This document shows positions 33,285 to 43,604 of a stretch of DNA of 64,000 nucleotides, in pieces (the stretch's first letter is position 1; each line of letters starts with the position of its first letter). Source of the DNA: Serratia sp. PL17 (GTDB lineage: Bacteria > Pseudomonadota > Gammaproteobacteria > Enterobacterales > Enterobacteriaceae); NCBI RefSeq assembly GCF_017832355.1, contig NZ_JAFIBY010000008.1, positions 219,352 to 283,351 on the forward strand, given 5' to 3'. Made by a program: the position numbers and the translations under genes. The notes under the pieces are model-generated. The model made no database searches and had not been told where the DNA came from. It saw only the letters and a list, made by a program, of their open reading frames with translations.

Positions 33285-36155
33285 TTGAAATATTTAGCCT
33301 CTTTTCGCACCACGTTAAAAATATCCCGCTATCTGTTCCGGGTACTGGCGATTATGTTGTGGTCGTTGGGAGCGTTGCTCACCACCTTCTATATCCTGAA
33401 TATCCTGCACCAGAAAGAGTCTGACATCCGCCAAGACTATAATTTGAATTTTGATCAGGCGCAGGGATATATCCGTCATTCTGCCGATATCATTCGTGAT
33501 ATTAAGTACATGGCAGAAAATCGTCTCAATGGTTCGGTCAATAGTCTGGACATGTTCAGCGGCATCTTCCCCGGCAAGAGCAGCGCCCCGGAGTTTTTCC
33601 CGTTGTATCCTGAGTCCAACTGTTCACTTAACACCACATACCGCAGTTCGCTTACGTCGCTGAGCGGGCTGATTCAATACTGGAAAGAGAATTTTGTCGC
33701 AGCCTATGACCTCAATAGGGTGTTCTTCATCGGCGGCGACAGCCTGTGCATGGCGGAGTTTGGTGGCAGCAGCGGTGTCGCCAACCGGGCAGACGCGCTC
33801 AAAACCCTGCATGAGCGAATCCTCAAATACCGTAACGCCAAAAACCAGGACAAAGACAATAATCTGTACTGGATAAGCCCAAGCCAACAGCGGCCGGATG
33901 TCGGCTATTTGTATGTGCTGACCCCAATTTATATTGGCAACAAGCTCGAGGCGTTGCTGGGCATTGAGCAGACGATACGTTTAGAAGACTTCGTCACCGC
34001 TGGCAACTTGCCGATTGCGGTGACTCTGCTCGATGAGAATAACGATCCGATATTGCGGCTGGCAGATGGCGAGCGCGATGTGCAAGCGTCCAGCAGCTAC
34101 CCGGACGAGCAAGCCTACTTTGGCTATGTGGATAATTACCGCGATCTCATCATGAAAAAGGCGCTGCCACCGTCATCGCTCAGCATTGTGTATTCCGTGC
34201 CGGTGAAGACCGTGGTTGAGCGTTTCAAGATGCTGATACTCAATGCGATATTGCTTAATTTGCTGTCCGCTATTGTGCTGTTCACGCTGGCCTGGCTATT
34301 TGAGCGGAAAATGTTTTTGCCAGCGGAGGACAATGCGTTCCGGTTGGAAGAGCATGAGCAGTTTAACCGCAAAATTGTTGCTTCGGCGCCGGTGGGGATT
34401 TGTATTTTACGTATCAGCGATGGCACGAACATTCTGAGTAACGAGCTGGCGCATAACTACATCAATTTACTCACTCATGAAGACCGCGATCGCATTACAC
34501 GCATCATTTGCGAACAGCAGGCAAATTTTGTCGATGTGATGACCAGTAATAACAATAACCTGCAAATCAGCTTTGTTCATTCCCGCTACCGCAACGAGGA
34601 TGTGGCGATCTGTGTGTTGGTCGACGTCAGCGCCCGCGTGAAAATGGAAGAGTCGCTGCAGGAGATGGCGGCGGCGGCTGAGCAGGCCAGCCAGTCGAAG
34701 TCGATGTTCCTGGCGACGGTGAGTCACGAACTGCGCACCCCCTTGTACGGTATCATCGGCAACCTCGATTTGTTGCAAACCAAGGAACTGCCGCAGGGCG
34801 TCGATCGGTTGGTCAATGCGATGAACAACTCCTCGGGACTGCTGCTGAAGATTATCAGTGATATTCTCGACTTCTCCAAAATTGAGTCCGAACAGCTGAA
34901 AATTGAGCCACGCGAGTTTTCCTGCCTGGAAGTGATCACCCATATTGCCGGCAACTATTTGCCGCTGGTGGTGAAGAAACGTCTGGGCTTGTACTGCTTT
35001 ATCGAACAAAACGTGCCGGAACGTATTTCAGGCGATCCGGTACGGTTGCAGCAGGTCTTATCTAACTTGTTGAACAACGCCATTAAGTTTACCGATACCG
35101 GCTGTATCATCTTGCAGGTCTGCACGCGCGGCAGTTATCTGGAGTTCAGCGTTCGCGATACCGGCGTCGGCATTCCTGAGAAAGAAATCACCCGCTTGTT
35201 CGATCCGTTCTTCCAGGTGGGGACTGGCGTTCAGCGTCATTTCCAGGGGACTGGGCTGGGGCTGGCGATTTGTGAAAAGCTGATTAACATGATGGACGGT
35301 GACATTGCTGTTGAATCCGAACCGGGATTGGGCAGCATGTTTACTATCCGCATCCCCCTGTTTAATGCACTGTTCCCGATCCCGCAGGCCAGTGACACCT
35401 GGCAGGGGAGAACACTGTGGCTGGATATCCGCAATCAACGGCTAGAAAGCTATCTGATGGCGATCCTGGGCGGTTATGGCGCTACGATGTTACGCTATCA
35501 GGGGGAGAATACTGCCGCGAGTGATGTGATGCTCAGTGACCATCCACTGATGATCGGTACGCCGCTGCTGGCGCAAATCCAATTCTCTATTGAGCATATT
35601 GGTCCGTCGCAGGAGACCCGGCCGGGTTACTGGATGCACAGTACTTCGACGCCGCGTGAAACCATCGCATTGCTTAACCGGCTATTTGGTACTCTTGATG
35701 AAAGTGGCAATACTCTGATGCAATTACCTTTGCCGGTTAAGGCCAGCAAGGTAGACAACGGCGATATTCATTTGCTGGTGGTGGATGACCATCCTATTAA
35801 CCGCCGGTTGTTGTCCGATCAGTTGAGCTCGCTGGGTTACCAAGTGGTGACGGCGAATGATGGTGTCGATGCATTAGATGTGCTGAATCACAATAGGGTC
35901 GATATTGTGCTGACCGACGTTAACATGCCGAACATGGATGGGTATCTCCTGACTCAGCGTTTGCGTCAATTGCACTTTACCTCACCGGTGATCGGCGTGA
36001 CGGCGAATGCGTTGGCGGAAGAGAAACAGCGTTGTATCGAGGCAGGGATGGACAACTGCCTGTCAAAACCGGTGACGTTAGAAACGTTAGAACAAACGCT
36101 GGCATATTACAGTCAACAGGTACGTCGTCTGCGCGCTGAGCGGGAAGAGAAATAA
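33285..36155 (+). CDS. rcsC: Hybrid sensor histidine kinase RcsC
   Basis: RcsC is the inner-membrane sensor of the Rcs envelope-stress phosphorelay. In 956 residues it has two membrane segments (about 20-42 and 315-335) around a periplasmic domain, a histidine-kinase core with phosphoacceptor His481 (ATVSHELRTP), ATP-binding motifs (VRDTGVGIP, GTGLGLAICEKL), an atypical receiver-like ABL domain, and a C-terminal receiver with Asp878 (LTDVNMPNMDG). The start codon is TTG (MKYLASFRTT), as the conserved N-terminus begins there. It is convergent with rcsB. Confidence 0.96.
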   Translation: MKYLASFRTTLKISRYLFRVLAIMLWSLGALLTTFYILNILHQKESDIRQDYNLNFDQAQGYIRHSADIIRDIKYMAENRLNGSVNSLDMFSGIFPGKSSAPEFFPLYPESNCSLNTTYRSSLTSLSGLIQYWKENFVAAYDLNRVFFIGGDSLCMAEFGGSSGVANRADALKTLHERILKYRNAKNQDKDNNLYWISPSQQRPDVGYLYVLTPIYIGNKLEALLGIEQTIRLEDFVTAGNLPIAVTLLDENNDPILRLADGERDVQASSSYPDEQAYFGYVDNYRDLIMKKALPPSSLSIVYSVPVKTVVERFKMLILNAILLNLLSAIVLFTLAWLFERKMFLPAEDNAFRLEEHEQFNRKIVASAPVGICILRISDGTNILSNELAHNYINLLTHEDRDRITRIICEQQANFVDVMTSNNNNLQISFVHSRYRNEDVAICVLVDVSARVKMEESLQEMAAAAEQASQSKSMFLATVSHELRTPLYGIIGNLDLLQTKELPQGVDRLVNAMNNSSGLLLKIISDILDFSKIESEQLKIEPREFSCLEVITHIAGNYLPLVVKKRLGLYCFIEQNVPERISGDPVRLQQVLSNLLNNAIKFTDTGCIILQVCTRGSYLEFSVRDTGVGIPEKEITRLFDPFFQVGTGVQRHFQGTGLGLAICEKLINMMDGDIAVESEPGLGSMFTIRIPLFNALFPIPQASDTWQGRTLWLDIRNQRLESYLMAILGGYGATMLRYQGENTAASDVMLSDHPLMIGTPLLAQIQFSIEHIGPSQETRPGYWMHSTSTPRETIALLNRLFGTLDESGNTLMQLPLPVKASKVDNGDIHLLVVDDHPINRRLLSDQLSSLGYQVVTANDGVDALDVLNHNRVDIVLTDVNMPNMDGYLLTQRLRQLHFTSPVIGVTANALAEEKQRCIEAGMDNCLSKPVTLETLEQTLAYYSQQVRRLRAEREEK

Positions 36156-36161
36156 AAAGCA

Positions 36162-36190
36162 AAAGGGCGCAGCATGATGCCGCGCCCTTT
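36162..36190. terminator. Bidirectional terminator between rcsC and rcsB
   Basis: AAAGGGCGC and GCGCCCTTT pair perfectly around an 11-base loop. T or A runs flank both sides, so it can serve both convergent genes. Confidence 0.8.
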
Positions 36191-36208
36191 GAGCACCACC
36201 GGACGGTT

Positions 36209-36859
36209 TTAGTCTTTGTCCAACGGTGCCATGCTGACGGAAGAGAGGTAGTTGAGCAGCGCGATATCGTTCTCAACACCCAGCTTCATCATGGCCGATT
36301 TTTTCTGGCTACTGATGGTTTTGATGCTGCGATTGAGCTTCTTGGCGATCTCAGTCACCAGGAAACCTTCGGCGAACAGGCGCAGTACTTCGCTCTCTTT
36401 CGGTGACAGACGCTTATCACCGTAACCACTGGCGCTGATCCTCTCCAACAGTTTGGAGACGCTTTCCGGCGTGAACTTTTTGCCTTTCTGCAATGCGGCC
36501 AGCGCTTTCGGCAGGTCAGTGGGTGCACCTTGCTTCAACACGATGCCTTCAATATCCAGATCCAACACGGCACTCAGAATTGCCGGGTTGTTGTTCATAG
36601 TCAGAACGATGATCGACAATTGCGGATAATGGCGTTTGATGTATTTGATCAGCGTAATGCCATCGCCATACTTATCACCAGGCATCGAAAGATCGGTGAT
36701 CAGGACGTTAGCGTCCAGTTTGGACAGATTGTTGATCAGTGCTGTTGAGTCTTCAAACTCCCCAACGACATTCACCCATTCAATTTGCTCAAGTGACTTC
36801 CGGATGCCAAACAGTACGATAGGATGGTCATCAGCAATAATTACGTTCAGGTTATTCAT
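36209..36859 (-). CDS. rcsB: Response regulator RcsB
   Basis: RcsB (216 residues) is the DNA-binding output of the Rcs relay, controlling capsule, motility and envelope genes. The receiver domain has Asp56 (VLITDLSMPGD), and a LuxR-type helix-turn-helix lies at the C-terminus (LSPKESEVLRLFAEGFLVTEIA). The ATG at 36859 (MNNLNVI) overlaps the rcsD stop by 8 bases, so the genes are coupled; the upstream in-frame codons belong to rcsD. Confidence 0.97.
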   Translation of the reverse strand: MNNLNVIIADDHPIVLFGIRKSLEQIEWVNVVGEFEDSTALINNLSKLDANVLITDLSMPGDKYGDGITLIKYIKRHYPQLSIIVLTMNNNPAILSAVLDLDIEGIVLKQGAPTDLPKALAALQKGKKFTPESVSKLLERISASGYGDKRLSPKESEVLRLFAEGFLVTEIAKKLNRSIKTISSQKKSAMMKLGVENDIALLNYLSSVSMAPLDKD

Positions 36860-39554
36860 GTTGTTGGCTACCTTGCTGCAGCAGTCTACTGACGAAAAAA
36901 TCAATCTGACTGATGTTATTCTCGATCTTGAGCGCATCACCGTCTGCGATGTGCTGTTCTAACGATTCACACAGTTGCTTACCGGGAAGCAGATTTAACA
37001 TGGCAAACACGCCTTTTAGGCGATGTGCGGTCTGTGACAGAGCATTGAAATCACTGCTGCCCGCCTCAGTATACAGTTTTTTGACATCGTCGGGTACTGT
37101 ATCGACAAACAGGCCATAGTAATCACTTGATTTCAATTGTTTTTCATAGAGTTGGATGTCATTTGCGGTCAGCGAAAGCGCACTTTCCTGCTGTTCCAGA
37201 GCGGCCATTTGCTGCTCAATCAGCATGAGAACGGCGTCGATCATTGCACCACTCAGGTTATAGTTTACTCGAATGTACCGTTTTTCAAGCTGTTGCCACC
37301 CGGCCTCATCGCTGGTCAGCAGCAAGGTATAATCGTCAGCCCGTTGTGGGTTATCCGTCAGTAGCACGTCGTAATCGCGATTAATCTGTCGTTCATCGGT
37401 TACGATGCAGCTTGCACCATAGGCATGCAGCAGGTGAGTGACAATGCCGCGGACTTCCTCAGAAGTAATGTCCAGCAGCGCCGTTACGCCATCGAGCAGT
37501 TTTTCCTGTGCTTCCGCGTCTTTTTTCTCCATCTCCATCGGCACACGGATGGTATAGCGCGTGCCGATATCCACCTTGCTGCGTATATCCAACTGCCCAT
37601 TAAGCTTTTTGCACAGTTGGTTGCACAGGAAGAATGTGAGGCCGGAGCCATGATTAAAGCGATCCACCAACGTCTGGCTAAGGAACGGGTAGTTCAGATT
37701 GCTGATTTCCTCATTGGAAATTCCAGAGCCGGTGTCGTTAATATGGAACACCAGGCGATCGGGGTGTTCGGGTTCATGATCGACCACCAGCGAAATCTTG
37801 CCGCAGGACGTGGTGATAATGGCGTAATGCACCAACAGAGAGAGCACTTTGCGTAGCGCGTTGGCGTCACCGACATAGTGCTGCTCAACATCGAGTTGGA
37901 AATGGTTAAACAGCGTCAGCCCTTTTTGATTGATGGACGGCAGGGCTTCACGCAGTAATTCATCAATCAAGACAGACGGACTGAAAGGATGGCGCGAAGG
38001 CTGCCAATCCTGGGTTTCCAGGCGGGTGAGCAGGGTGATATTTTCAATCAGGCCCAGCACCGATGAAGACTGTGCCGTCAGCTGTTTCAGCAGTGCTTGC
38101 TGCTGTTCTTCATCGGGTTGGGTGCGTAGGCGGTCGGCCAGGTCGTGCATTTGACGCACCGGCTGATTCAGCTCAATACCCAGGTTATGCAACATCAGTT
38201 TACGCGCCTGCACGTTCTTGTCGTATTCGCGCTGTGCTTGCTGCAGGCGCTTGTTCACCATCACTTCTTTGTCCTGATCATTGAGCAGGAACAGATACGT
38301 TTCCGGCGACAGCTGGCTGCGGAAGATGCGAATCTCATACACCTCGTTGTTGACTGTCGCCTGGATAACGCCGTGGTGCTGTTCGGCCATATGGGCAATT
38401 TTTTGCAGGCTGAGGTGAGGTAGCAGGTGCTGGGCAATCTTATTACTGGCAATGACGGTGTTACTGGTGAAGTTATACACCAGCAGGCCCGAAGGTAAAC
38501 TGGCGATGATTTCCTGATTCAGTGCGCGCTCGGTTTCCAGCTCCACGGCCATATTTTCGCTCGGGCGAATGTATTGGCGACGAATAAAGTAAATGCCCAC
38601 CATCGACAGCGCCAACAGCAACAGGTTGATGGCGATCAACCAGATATTGTTGCGCAGCAGATCAATGGCGAGGTTGATCGCGGAGACGCGATAAACCACT
38701 TTCAGCGGTGCATTGGGCAGTGGGGCACTGAACTCGACCCAGTTGCCGGTCATTGAGACACCGGCATTGGTCGCGGTATCTCCCGAAACCGCGCTGTCAT
38801 CCAGAGTCATATCATCAGGCAGCAGCATAAAGTTGGCGCGTGCCATATTGATAGGAATGATGTCATTAATCGGCAGATCAAAGGCGATCACCGTGGCCAG
38901 ATGCCCCGGTTGGTTAAAGGTGGTGCGGATTGAAAATGAATAAGCGTTTTGGAAGCGCTGCTTACGCAGTGCAGAAAAGCTTTCACGTTCATCGAGCATG
39001 TTGGCTTGCTGCAGCATCTCGGCCCGGCGATCCTCCGCCGAGGTTGTCAGGTAACTTTCTTTGAAGCGTGAGGCCAGTTCTTTTAGCGGTTGAGTGGTGA
39101 TCAAACTCAGGCTGTTGTCTTGGCCATTGAGGTAATACATGGCGTAATTTTCGGTCTTGGCTCCCCAGCGGGTATCCAGATAATCTGAAATGTTGGCGAT
39201 CATCGCCAAGGTGCCTTCGTCATGGCTGCCGAAAATTATCGCATCCGTTTTCTTATGCGGTTTTTCCAGGTAATAAACGTCCGGACGCAGTCGAGTTTCC
39301 TGCAGGCTGGGATCTACGTTTAAAGAGGGGGCATTGCCGAACTTGTCGTAAATTTGATAGGTGATGTAACGGTAACTATCAATACGTTTTTGCAGGGCGT
39401 TGGCGATGCTATTCAGTGCATACTTTTTTTCTGCCACCCAGGCATTGGTATAGTTGTAGCCGTACAGGCCGATAGCAATCGTCAGCAGTACAGCAAATAA
39501 CAGGAAGCAGCGGGTGATATTGCTTGAGCTAATCGTCAGTTGTTTATTTTGCAT
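36852..39554 (-). CDS. rcsD: Phosphotransfer intermediate RcsD
   Basis: RcsD is an inner-membrane protein that passes phosphate from RcsC to RcsB. The 900-residue protein has two membrane segments (about 13-32 and 305-325), a kinase-like region that lacks a normal phosphoacceptor site, a degenerate receiver-like ABL domain, and a C-terminal HPt domain with the phosphorylated histidine in TAHRLKGVFAML. It is less conserved than RcsB, as is usual. It heads the rcsD-rcsB operon. Confidence 0.94.
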   Translation of the reverse strand: MQNKQLTISSSNITRCFLLFAVLLTIAIGLYGYNYTNAWVAEKKYALNSIANALQKRIDSYRYITYQIYDKFGNAPSLNVDPSLQETRLRPDVYYLEKPHKKTDAIIFGSHDEGTLAMIANISDYLDTRWGAKTENYAMYYLNGQDNSLSLITTQPLKELASRFKESYLTTSAEDRRAEMLQQANMLDERESFSALRKQRFQNAYSFSIRTTFNQPGHLATVIAFDLPINDIIPINMARANFMLLPDDMTLDDSAVSGDTATNAGVSMTGNWVEFSAPLPNAPLKVVYRVSAINLAIDLLRNNIWLIAINLLLLALSMVGIYFIRRQYIRPSENMAVELETERALNQEIIASLPSGLLVYNFTSNTVIASNKIAQHLLPHLSLQKIAHMAEQHHGVIQATVNNEVYEIRIFRSQLSPETYLFLLNDQDKEVMVNKRLQQAQREYDKNVQARKLMLHNLGIELNQPVRQMHDLADRLRTQPDEEQQQALLKQLTAQSSSVLGLIENITLLTRLETQDWQPSRHPFSPSVLIDELLREALPSINQKGLTLFNHFQLDVEQHYVGDANALRKVLSLLVHYAIITTSCGKISLVVDHEPEHPDRLVFHINDTGSGISNEEISNLNYPFLSQTLVDRFNHGSGLTFFLCNQLCKKLNGQLDIRSKVDIGTRYTIRVPMEMEKKDAEAQEKLLDGVTALLDITSEEVRGIVTHLLHAYGASCIVTDERQINRDYDVLLTDNPQRADDYTLLLTSDEAGWQQLEKRYIRVNYNLSGAMIDAVLMLIEQQMAALEQQESALSLTANDIQLYEKQLKSSDYYGLFVDTVPDDVKKLYTEAGSSDFNALSQTAHRLKGVFAMLNLLPGKQLCESLEQHIADGDALKIENNISQIDFFVSRLLQQGSQQHE

Positions 39555-39575
39555 AGTTGACTGCGTATTCCTGAA

Positions 39576-40730
39576 TCAACGGGTTACGGCTCTGGCGCTG
39601 GCGGTGACCGCCAGAAGTAATACTGCAACGCAGGCAAAAGCCGCTGTCAGACTCGAGAATTGTGCGATGAATCCGATCAGTGCAGGCCCCGCGAGAATAC
39701 CGGCATAACCCACGGTGGTGACGGAGGCAATGGCCAGGTTTGCGGGCATATCGTGCTGATTGCCAGCGGCACTGAACAAAATCGGCACCACATTAGAGGC
39801 TCCCAGGCCGACCAACATAAACCCCATCAACGAAATGATGGCATTATTGAAGATAATGGCCAGACTGAGGCCAATCGCGGCGCACAGGCTGCCGAGCAGC
39901 AACACTTTGTATCGACCCAGCGTGTTCACCACCCGATCGCCATTCAGCCTGCCGATGGTCATGGTGATAGAGAATAATGCATAGCCTAGCCCTGCCTGAC
40001 TGTGATCGACACCCCGCAAGGTGGTGAGGAACAGAGCACTCCAGTCGAGCATCGAACCTTCGGCGAGGAACATAATAAAGCACAGAATACCGATAAACAT
40101 GACCCAACCGCGTGGCAGCACGAACATTGGGCCACCTTCTTCGCCGCCGCTTTCACGCAGTAAATTGCGGCTGGCGAGCATCAATAGCGCGGCGATGGTT
40201 AATACGGTGATCCACGTTGCGACTAAGGGCGATAATCCTAGCCATAGCATCACGCTGACTCCACCAGCACCGGCAATGCCGCCCACACTGAAAAAACCGT
40301 GGAAACCCGACATCATCGCTTTGCCACTGGCGCGTTCGACCACCACGGCTTGCACGTTCATCGCCACATCAATCATGCCGATTGCCGCACCAAACAGCAG
40401 CAGGGCAAGCGCCATACCTGTCGTGGTATTCATCAGCACCAGCAGGGGTAAATCAATACACAATGCCAGACCGGCCAGCAAAATCACCGGGCGACACCCC
40501 AGCTTACCTGTCAGATAGCCGGTTAATGGCATTGCCAACATCGAACCGGCACCAATGCACAACAGCAGCAACCCCAGAGAACCGTCATCTATACCGATGC
40601 GCGCTTTGGCAAATGGCACAAGCGGTGCCCAAGCGGCCATGCCGAAGCCGGCGACAAAAAAGGCCAACCGCGTGGCTATCTGCGCCGGAACGCCAGGTTT
40701 TTGCTGTTCATTGCACAAGGTGGATGTCAT
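39576..40730 (-). CDS. MFS transporter, YbjJ-like
   Basis: This 384-residue protein is a major-facilitator transporter with about 12 membrane segments. It resembles E. coli YbjJ, with GFGMAAWAPLVPFAKARIG near the N-terminus, a GFHGFFSVGG segment in the middle, and SVTTVGYAGILAGPALIGF near the end. The substrate is unknown. It lies 21 bases upstream of rcsD on the same strand, close enough for read-through, although rcsD is usually transcribed alone. Confidence 0.8.
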   Translation of the reverse strand: MTSTLCNEQQKPGVPAQIATRLAFFVAGFGMAAWAPLVPFAKARIGIDDGSLGLLLLCIGAGSMLAMPLTGYLTGKLGCRPVILLAGLALCIDLPLLVLMNTTTGMALALLLFGAAIGMIDVAMNVQAVVVERASGKAMMSGFHGFFSVGGIAGAGGVSVMLWLGLSPLVATWITVLTIAALLMLASRNLLRESGGEEGGPMFVLPRGWVMFIGILCFIMFLAEGSMLDWSALFLTTLRGVDHSQAGLGYALFSITMTIGRLNGDRVVNTLGRYKVLLLGSLCAAIGLSLAIIFNNAIISLMGFMLVGLGASNVVPILFSAAGNQHDMPANLAIASVTTVGYAGILAGPALIGFIAQFSSLTAAFACVAVLLLAVTASARAVTR

Positions 40731-40785
40731 GTGGGCATCAGGATCTGTTGTGGGAGTATGGGCTGAAAGTTATGGAGTGTTTTTA

Positions 40786-41190
40786 TCACAATCCGCGATC
40801 CGGGTCGAAAGGATTTGCGCTGTCATCGGCCTTTACGCTGGCTCTGCGTTCCAACCACAAAGCAATGACGGCCACAATATAGTGCTTTTGCTGTTCGTCC
40901 AGGGCTTGGCCTGGTGGAATATTATGCCATTTGGCCAGACAGCCGCGACAACAGGTGGCCGTGGCGTGCTGCGCGACAAACACCGGATGCCCGCGCATTG
41001 GCGTTTGTTTGCCGTCGTTTTTTGGAAACGGCGCGGCAAGTCGTTGCTCGATAAAGTCTCGAGCGTGGCTGAGGATCAGCGGCAGACCTTTGATTTCAAA
41101 ATAGAGTTGGTCTTTGGCGTTAAGACGGAACTTGGCGCGGAAAGGGGAGCTCTGTAGCCGACGCCATAGTGCTTCGGGTTGCAATAGCAT
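40786..41190 (-). CDS. DUF4186 family protein
   Basis: This is a 134-residue soluble protein of the DUF4186 family. The conserved segments FRLNAKDQLYFEIKG, QTPMRGHPVFVAQHATATCCRGCLAKWH and the KHYIVAVIALWLER helix are all present. The CCRGC cysteines and nearby histidines suggest a metal site, but this is inference. No function is known. It lies upstream of the MFS gene on the same strand. Confidence 0.75.
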   Translation of the reverse strand: MLLQPEALWRRLQSSPFRAKFRLNAKDQLYFEIKGLPLILSHARDFIEQRLAAPFPKNDGKQTPMRGHPVFVAQHATATCCRGCLAKWHNIPPGQALDEQQKHYIVAVIALWLERRASVKADDSANPFDPDRGL

Positions 41191-41458
41191 AGGTCATTTT
41201 CTTTTGGGTATTTATTGCAGACTATCAAAATAGACACTGTGCGGCCAATGTTGCCGTCTTAAACTGTTCTATACCCCAATGGATAGCTATTTAATCAATA
41301 CAACGCTTTCCAAATTAATGCGCTTAATATGTAGACGATAATAGAAGAAAAGATTAGCGATTAGTGCGGAAGTTAATTGGCGGGATGATATCTGTAGGTG
41401 ATTATTTTTTAGCGAAAAGTGCGCTTAACGGCAGAATGTGGCGAAAATGTGAGGAAAT
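41191..41458. other. AT-rich non-coding stretch before micF
   Basis: I see no gene here. The region is AT-rich and presumably carries the DUF4186 promoter on the minus strand. Confidence 0.5.
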
Positions 41459-41541
41459 AAAAAACCGGCCAGAAGCCGGTCGAAGTGTTCAGAAATTATC
41501 TTACAGATAATGAAGGTAATAATGAAAATAATGATGATAGC
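41459..41541 (-). ncRNA. micF: MicF antisense small RNA
   Basis: Read on the minus strand, the RNA starts GCTATCATCATTATTTTCAT, very like E. coli MicF, and ends in the hairpin GACCGGCTTCTGGCCGGTTTTTT. TATAAT (41553-41548) lies 6 bases before the start. It is divergent from ompC, as in E. coli. MicF pairs with the ompF leader and blocks its translation with Hfq; its promoter is normally activated by OmpR. Confidence 0.88.
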
Positions 41542-41731
41542 GGGATTATTATAACGGCAGTGTTCAGAGGCGCTTTTGGCACAATGTGCTTATTGGGTGT
41601 GACTTTTGTATGCCAGTCTGTTTTTTCTTAAAGTTTTGTATAAATGCATGATTTTATATCTATAAGTGTATTTTTTGGCATTGTGTGCCTTATTTTGTTT
41701 GTCTGTAATGTTTTGTGAAAGTTCGCTCAGG

Positions 41732-41808
41732 TTTACATTTGGAAACCTTTATTAATCACAATGAAACACTATCGGATACTTGGTATCATTTTCTTTCTGG
41801 ATTAATAT
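41732..41808 (+). promoter_or_regulatory. ompC promoter with OmpR site
   Basis: TTTACATTTGGAAACCTTTA (41732-41751) closely resembles the high-affinity OmpR site C1 of E. coli ompC. Downstream, TTGGTA (41780-41785) and TAATAT (41803-41808) form a promoter with a 17-base spacer, giving a leader of about 88 bases. Confidence 0.65.
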
Positions 41809-41902
41809 TACCCTTGTTACCAGAATGGTAATGCACAGTCGTGCTAATAATGCTCAAAAGAGCAGTGGCCATAGCTCGACATAATTAACGAGGATAATAA
41901 CA

Positions 41903-43033
41903 ATGAAACTTCGAGTACTCTCTCTGATAGTACCCGCTCTGCTGGTTGCAGGCACAGCAGGCGCGGCGGAAATCTACAACAAAGACGGTAATAAACTGGA
42001 TTTGTACGGTAAAATCGATGGTCTTCACTATTTCTCCGATAACAGTGGCTCCGATGGTGATATGTCTTATATGCGTTTCGGCCTGCGCGGCGAAACACAA
42101 ATCAGCGATCAACTGACCGGCTATGGCCAGTGGGAATATCAGGCAAACCTTAACCACGCGGAAAGCCAGGATAACAAAAACTTTACCCGTTACGGTTTTG
42201 CCGGTCTGAAGTTTGGTGACTACGGTTCATTCGATTACGGTCGTAATACCGGCGTGCTGTATGACGTAGCTGCTTATACCGACTTGCAGCCTGAGTTTGA
42301 TGGGTCTACGTACGGCGCTGACCAGTTCATGTTCCAGCGTTCCAGCGGTTTGGCAACTTACCGTAACACCGACTTCTTCGGTCTGGTGGACGGCCTGAAC
42401 TTTGCCCTGCAGTACCAAGGTAAAAACGGCAGCGGTGAAGAGTCTAACAATGGCCGTGATGTGCTGGGTCAAAACGGCGACGGCTACGGTATGTCGGTGA
42501 ACTACGATCTGGGCTATGGCATTAGCGCCGCAGGTGCTTTCTTCAACTCTAAACGTACTACTCAGCAGAACGGCGGTGACGGTTATAGCGGCATCATGGG
42601 CCGTGGCGATCGCGCTGAAGGTTATTCAGGTGGTCTGAAATATGACGCGAACGACACCTACCTGGCCGTGATGTTCACTCAATCCTACAACGCTGCCCGC
42701 TTCGGTTCTTCAAGCAGCGATGCCTATGGCTATGCCAACAAGGCACAAAGCTTCGAAGCCTATGCACACTACCAGTTTGATTTCGGCCTGCGTCCATTTG
42801 TTGGTTATAACCAAACCAAGGGTAAAAACCTGGGTCTGGCAGCTAACGGCAAGGATTATGGCGACGAAGATCTGGTCAAATTTGTGGACTTGGGTACCAG
42901 CTACTTCTTCAACAAAAACATGTCCACCTATGTTGACTACAAAATCAACCTGCTGGACGAGAATGACTTCACCAAAGCTGCCGGTATCAACACCGACAAC
43001 GTGGTTGCCGTGGGCCTGGTTTACCAGTTCTAA
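41903..43033 (+). CDS. ompC: Outer-membrane porin OmpC
   Basis: This is a general-diffusion trimeric porin of 376 residues with a 16-strand barrel. A 21-residue signal peptide ends AGTAGA, and the mature protein starts [19 protein letters not shown]. The constriction-loop region has SGLATYRN and the [13 protein letters not shown] segment, and the C-terminus is VGLVYQF, needed for Bam recognition. The position beside divergent micF identifies it as OmpC. CGAGG lies 8 bases before the start. A terminator follows. Confidence 0.95.
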   Translation: MKLRVLSLIVPALLVAGTAGAAEIYNKDGNKLDLYGKIDGLHYFSDNSGSDGDMSYMRFGLRGETQISDQLTGYGQWEYQANLNHAESQDNKNFTRYGFAGLKFGDYGSFDYGRNTGVLYDVAAYTDLQPEFDGSTYGADQFMFQRSSGLATYRNTDFFGLVDGLNFALQYQGKNGSGEESNNGRDVLGQNGDGYGMSVNYDLGYGISAAGAFFNSKRTTQQNGGDGYSGIMGRGDRAEGYSGGLKYDANDTYLAVMFTQSYNAARFGSSSSDAYGYANKAQSFEAYAHYQFDFGLRPFVGYNQTKGKNLGLAANGKDYGDEDLVKFVDLGTSYFFNKNMSTYVDYKINLLDENDFTKAAGINTDNVVAVGLVYQF

Positions 43034-43055
43034 GCAACAGAGTGTGAATGTGACC

Positions 43056-43083
43056 AACGCGGCCTTCGGGCCGCGTTTTTTTT
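43056..43083 (+). terminator. ompC terminator
   Basis: AACGCGGCC-TTCG-GGCCGCGTT has a 9-bp perfect stem, a UUCG tetraloop and a run of eight T residues. Confidence 0.95.
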
Positions 43084-43187
43084 GCCTGTGATTTGGCACG
43101 AATTGACATAACTGTGGCACGGATTGCCATTTTGACGTTCTGCCGTTTACCTACACTTCCTTCATCTAGATAAATCAGGAGGTTAGT

Positions 43188-43604
43188 ATGAAACTCAATA
43201 TTGAGCGGGTGATTGAAACGGTGTTGTATGTCAAAGATATCGAGCGCGCCGCCGCTTTCTATCAGCAAATATTAGCGTTGCCGGTTATGGTCGCCAACGC
43301 GCGCTTCCGCGCCTACAACGTGGGCCAGCAAAGCGTGTTGCTGTTGTTTATTGAAGGAGATTCGGTAAAGGGGGCACATTATCCTGAAGGGTATATTCCC
43401 CCACATGATGGCAATGGACCGCTGCATATTGGACTTGCGGTGACGAAAGAGCAGTTGCCGCATTGGGAGCAACACCTAACGGCGCATGGCATAGAGATAG
43501 AAGGGCGCATGAGTTGGGAACATGGTGGAGAGAGTATCTATTTCCGTGATCCCGACAATCATCTGTTGGAGCTGGTTACGCCGGGGATCTGGGCCAACTA
43601 CTGA
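43188..43604 (+). CDS. VOC family (glyoxalase-like) protein
   Basis: This 138-residue protein is a single vicinal-oxygen-chelate domain of two beta-alpha-beta-beta-beta units. The first half has TVLYVKDIERAAAFYQQILAL, and the second has GPLHIGLAV and IYFRDPDNHLLELVTPG, with the His and Glu that usually bind metal. Family roles include glyoxalase, dioxygenase and fosfomycin/bleomycin resistance; the reaction here cannot be assigned. CAGGAGG lies just upstream. The end overlaps the TetR gene by 7 bases on the opposite strand. Confidence 0.82.
   Translation: MKLNIERVIETVLYVKDIERAAAFYQQILALPVMVANARFRAYNVGQQSVLLLFIEGDSVKGAHYPEGYIPPHDGNGPLHIGLAVTKEQLPHWEQHLTAHGIEIEGRMSWEHGGESIYFRDPDNHLLELVTPGIWANY

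Noticed and set aside
36852..36940. Longer N-terminus for RcsB (extra 27 residues)
   Set aside because: The extension lies in the end of rcsD and the conserved protein begins MNNLNVI at 36859.
42227..43120. Reverse-strand frames across ompC
   Set aside because: They are mirror frames of the porin's biased codons and have no start signals.
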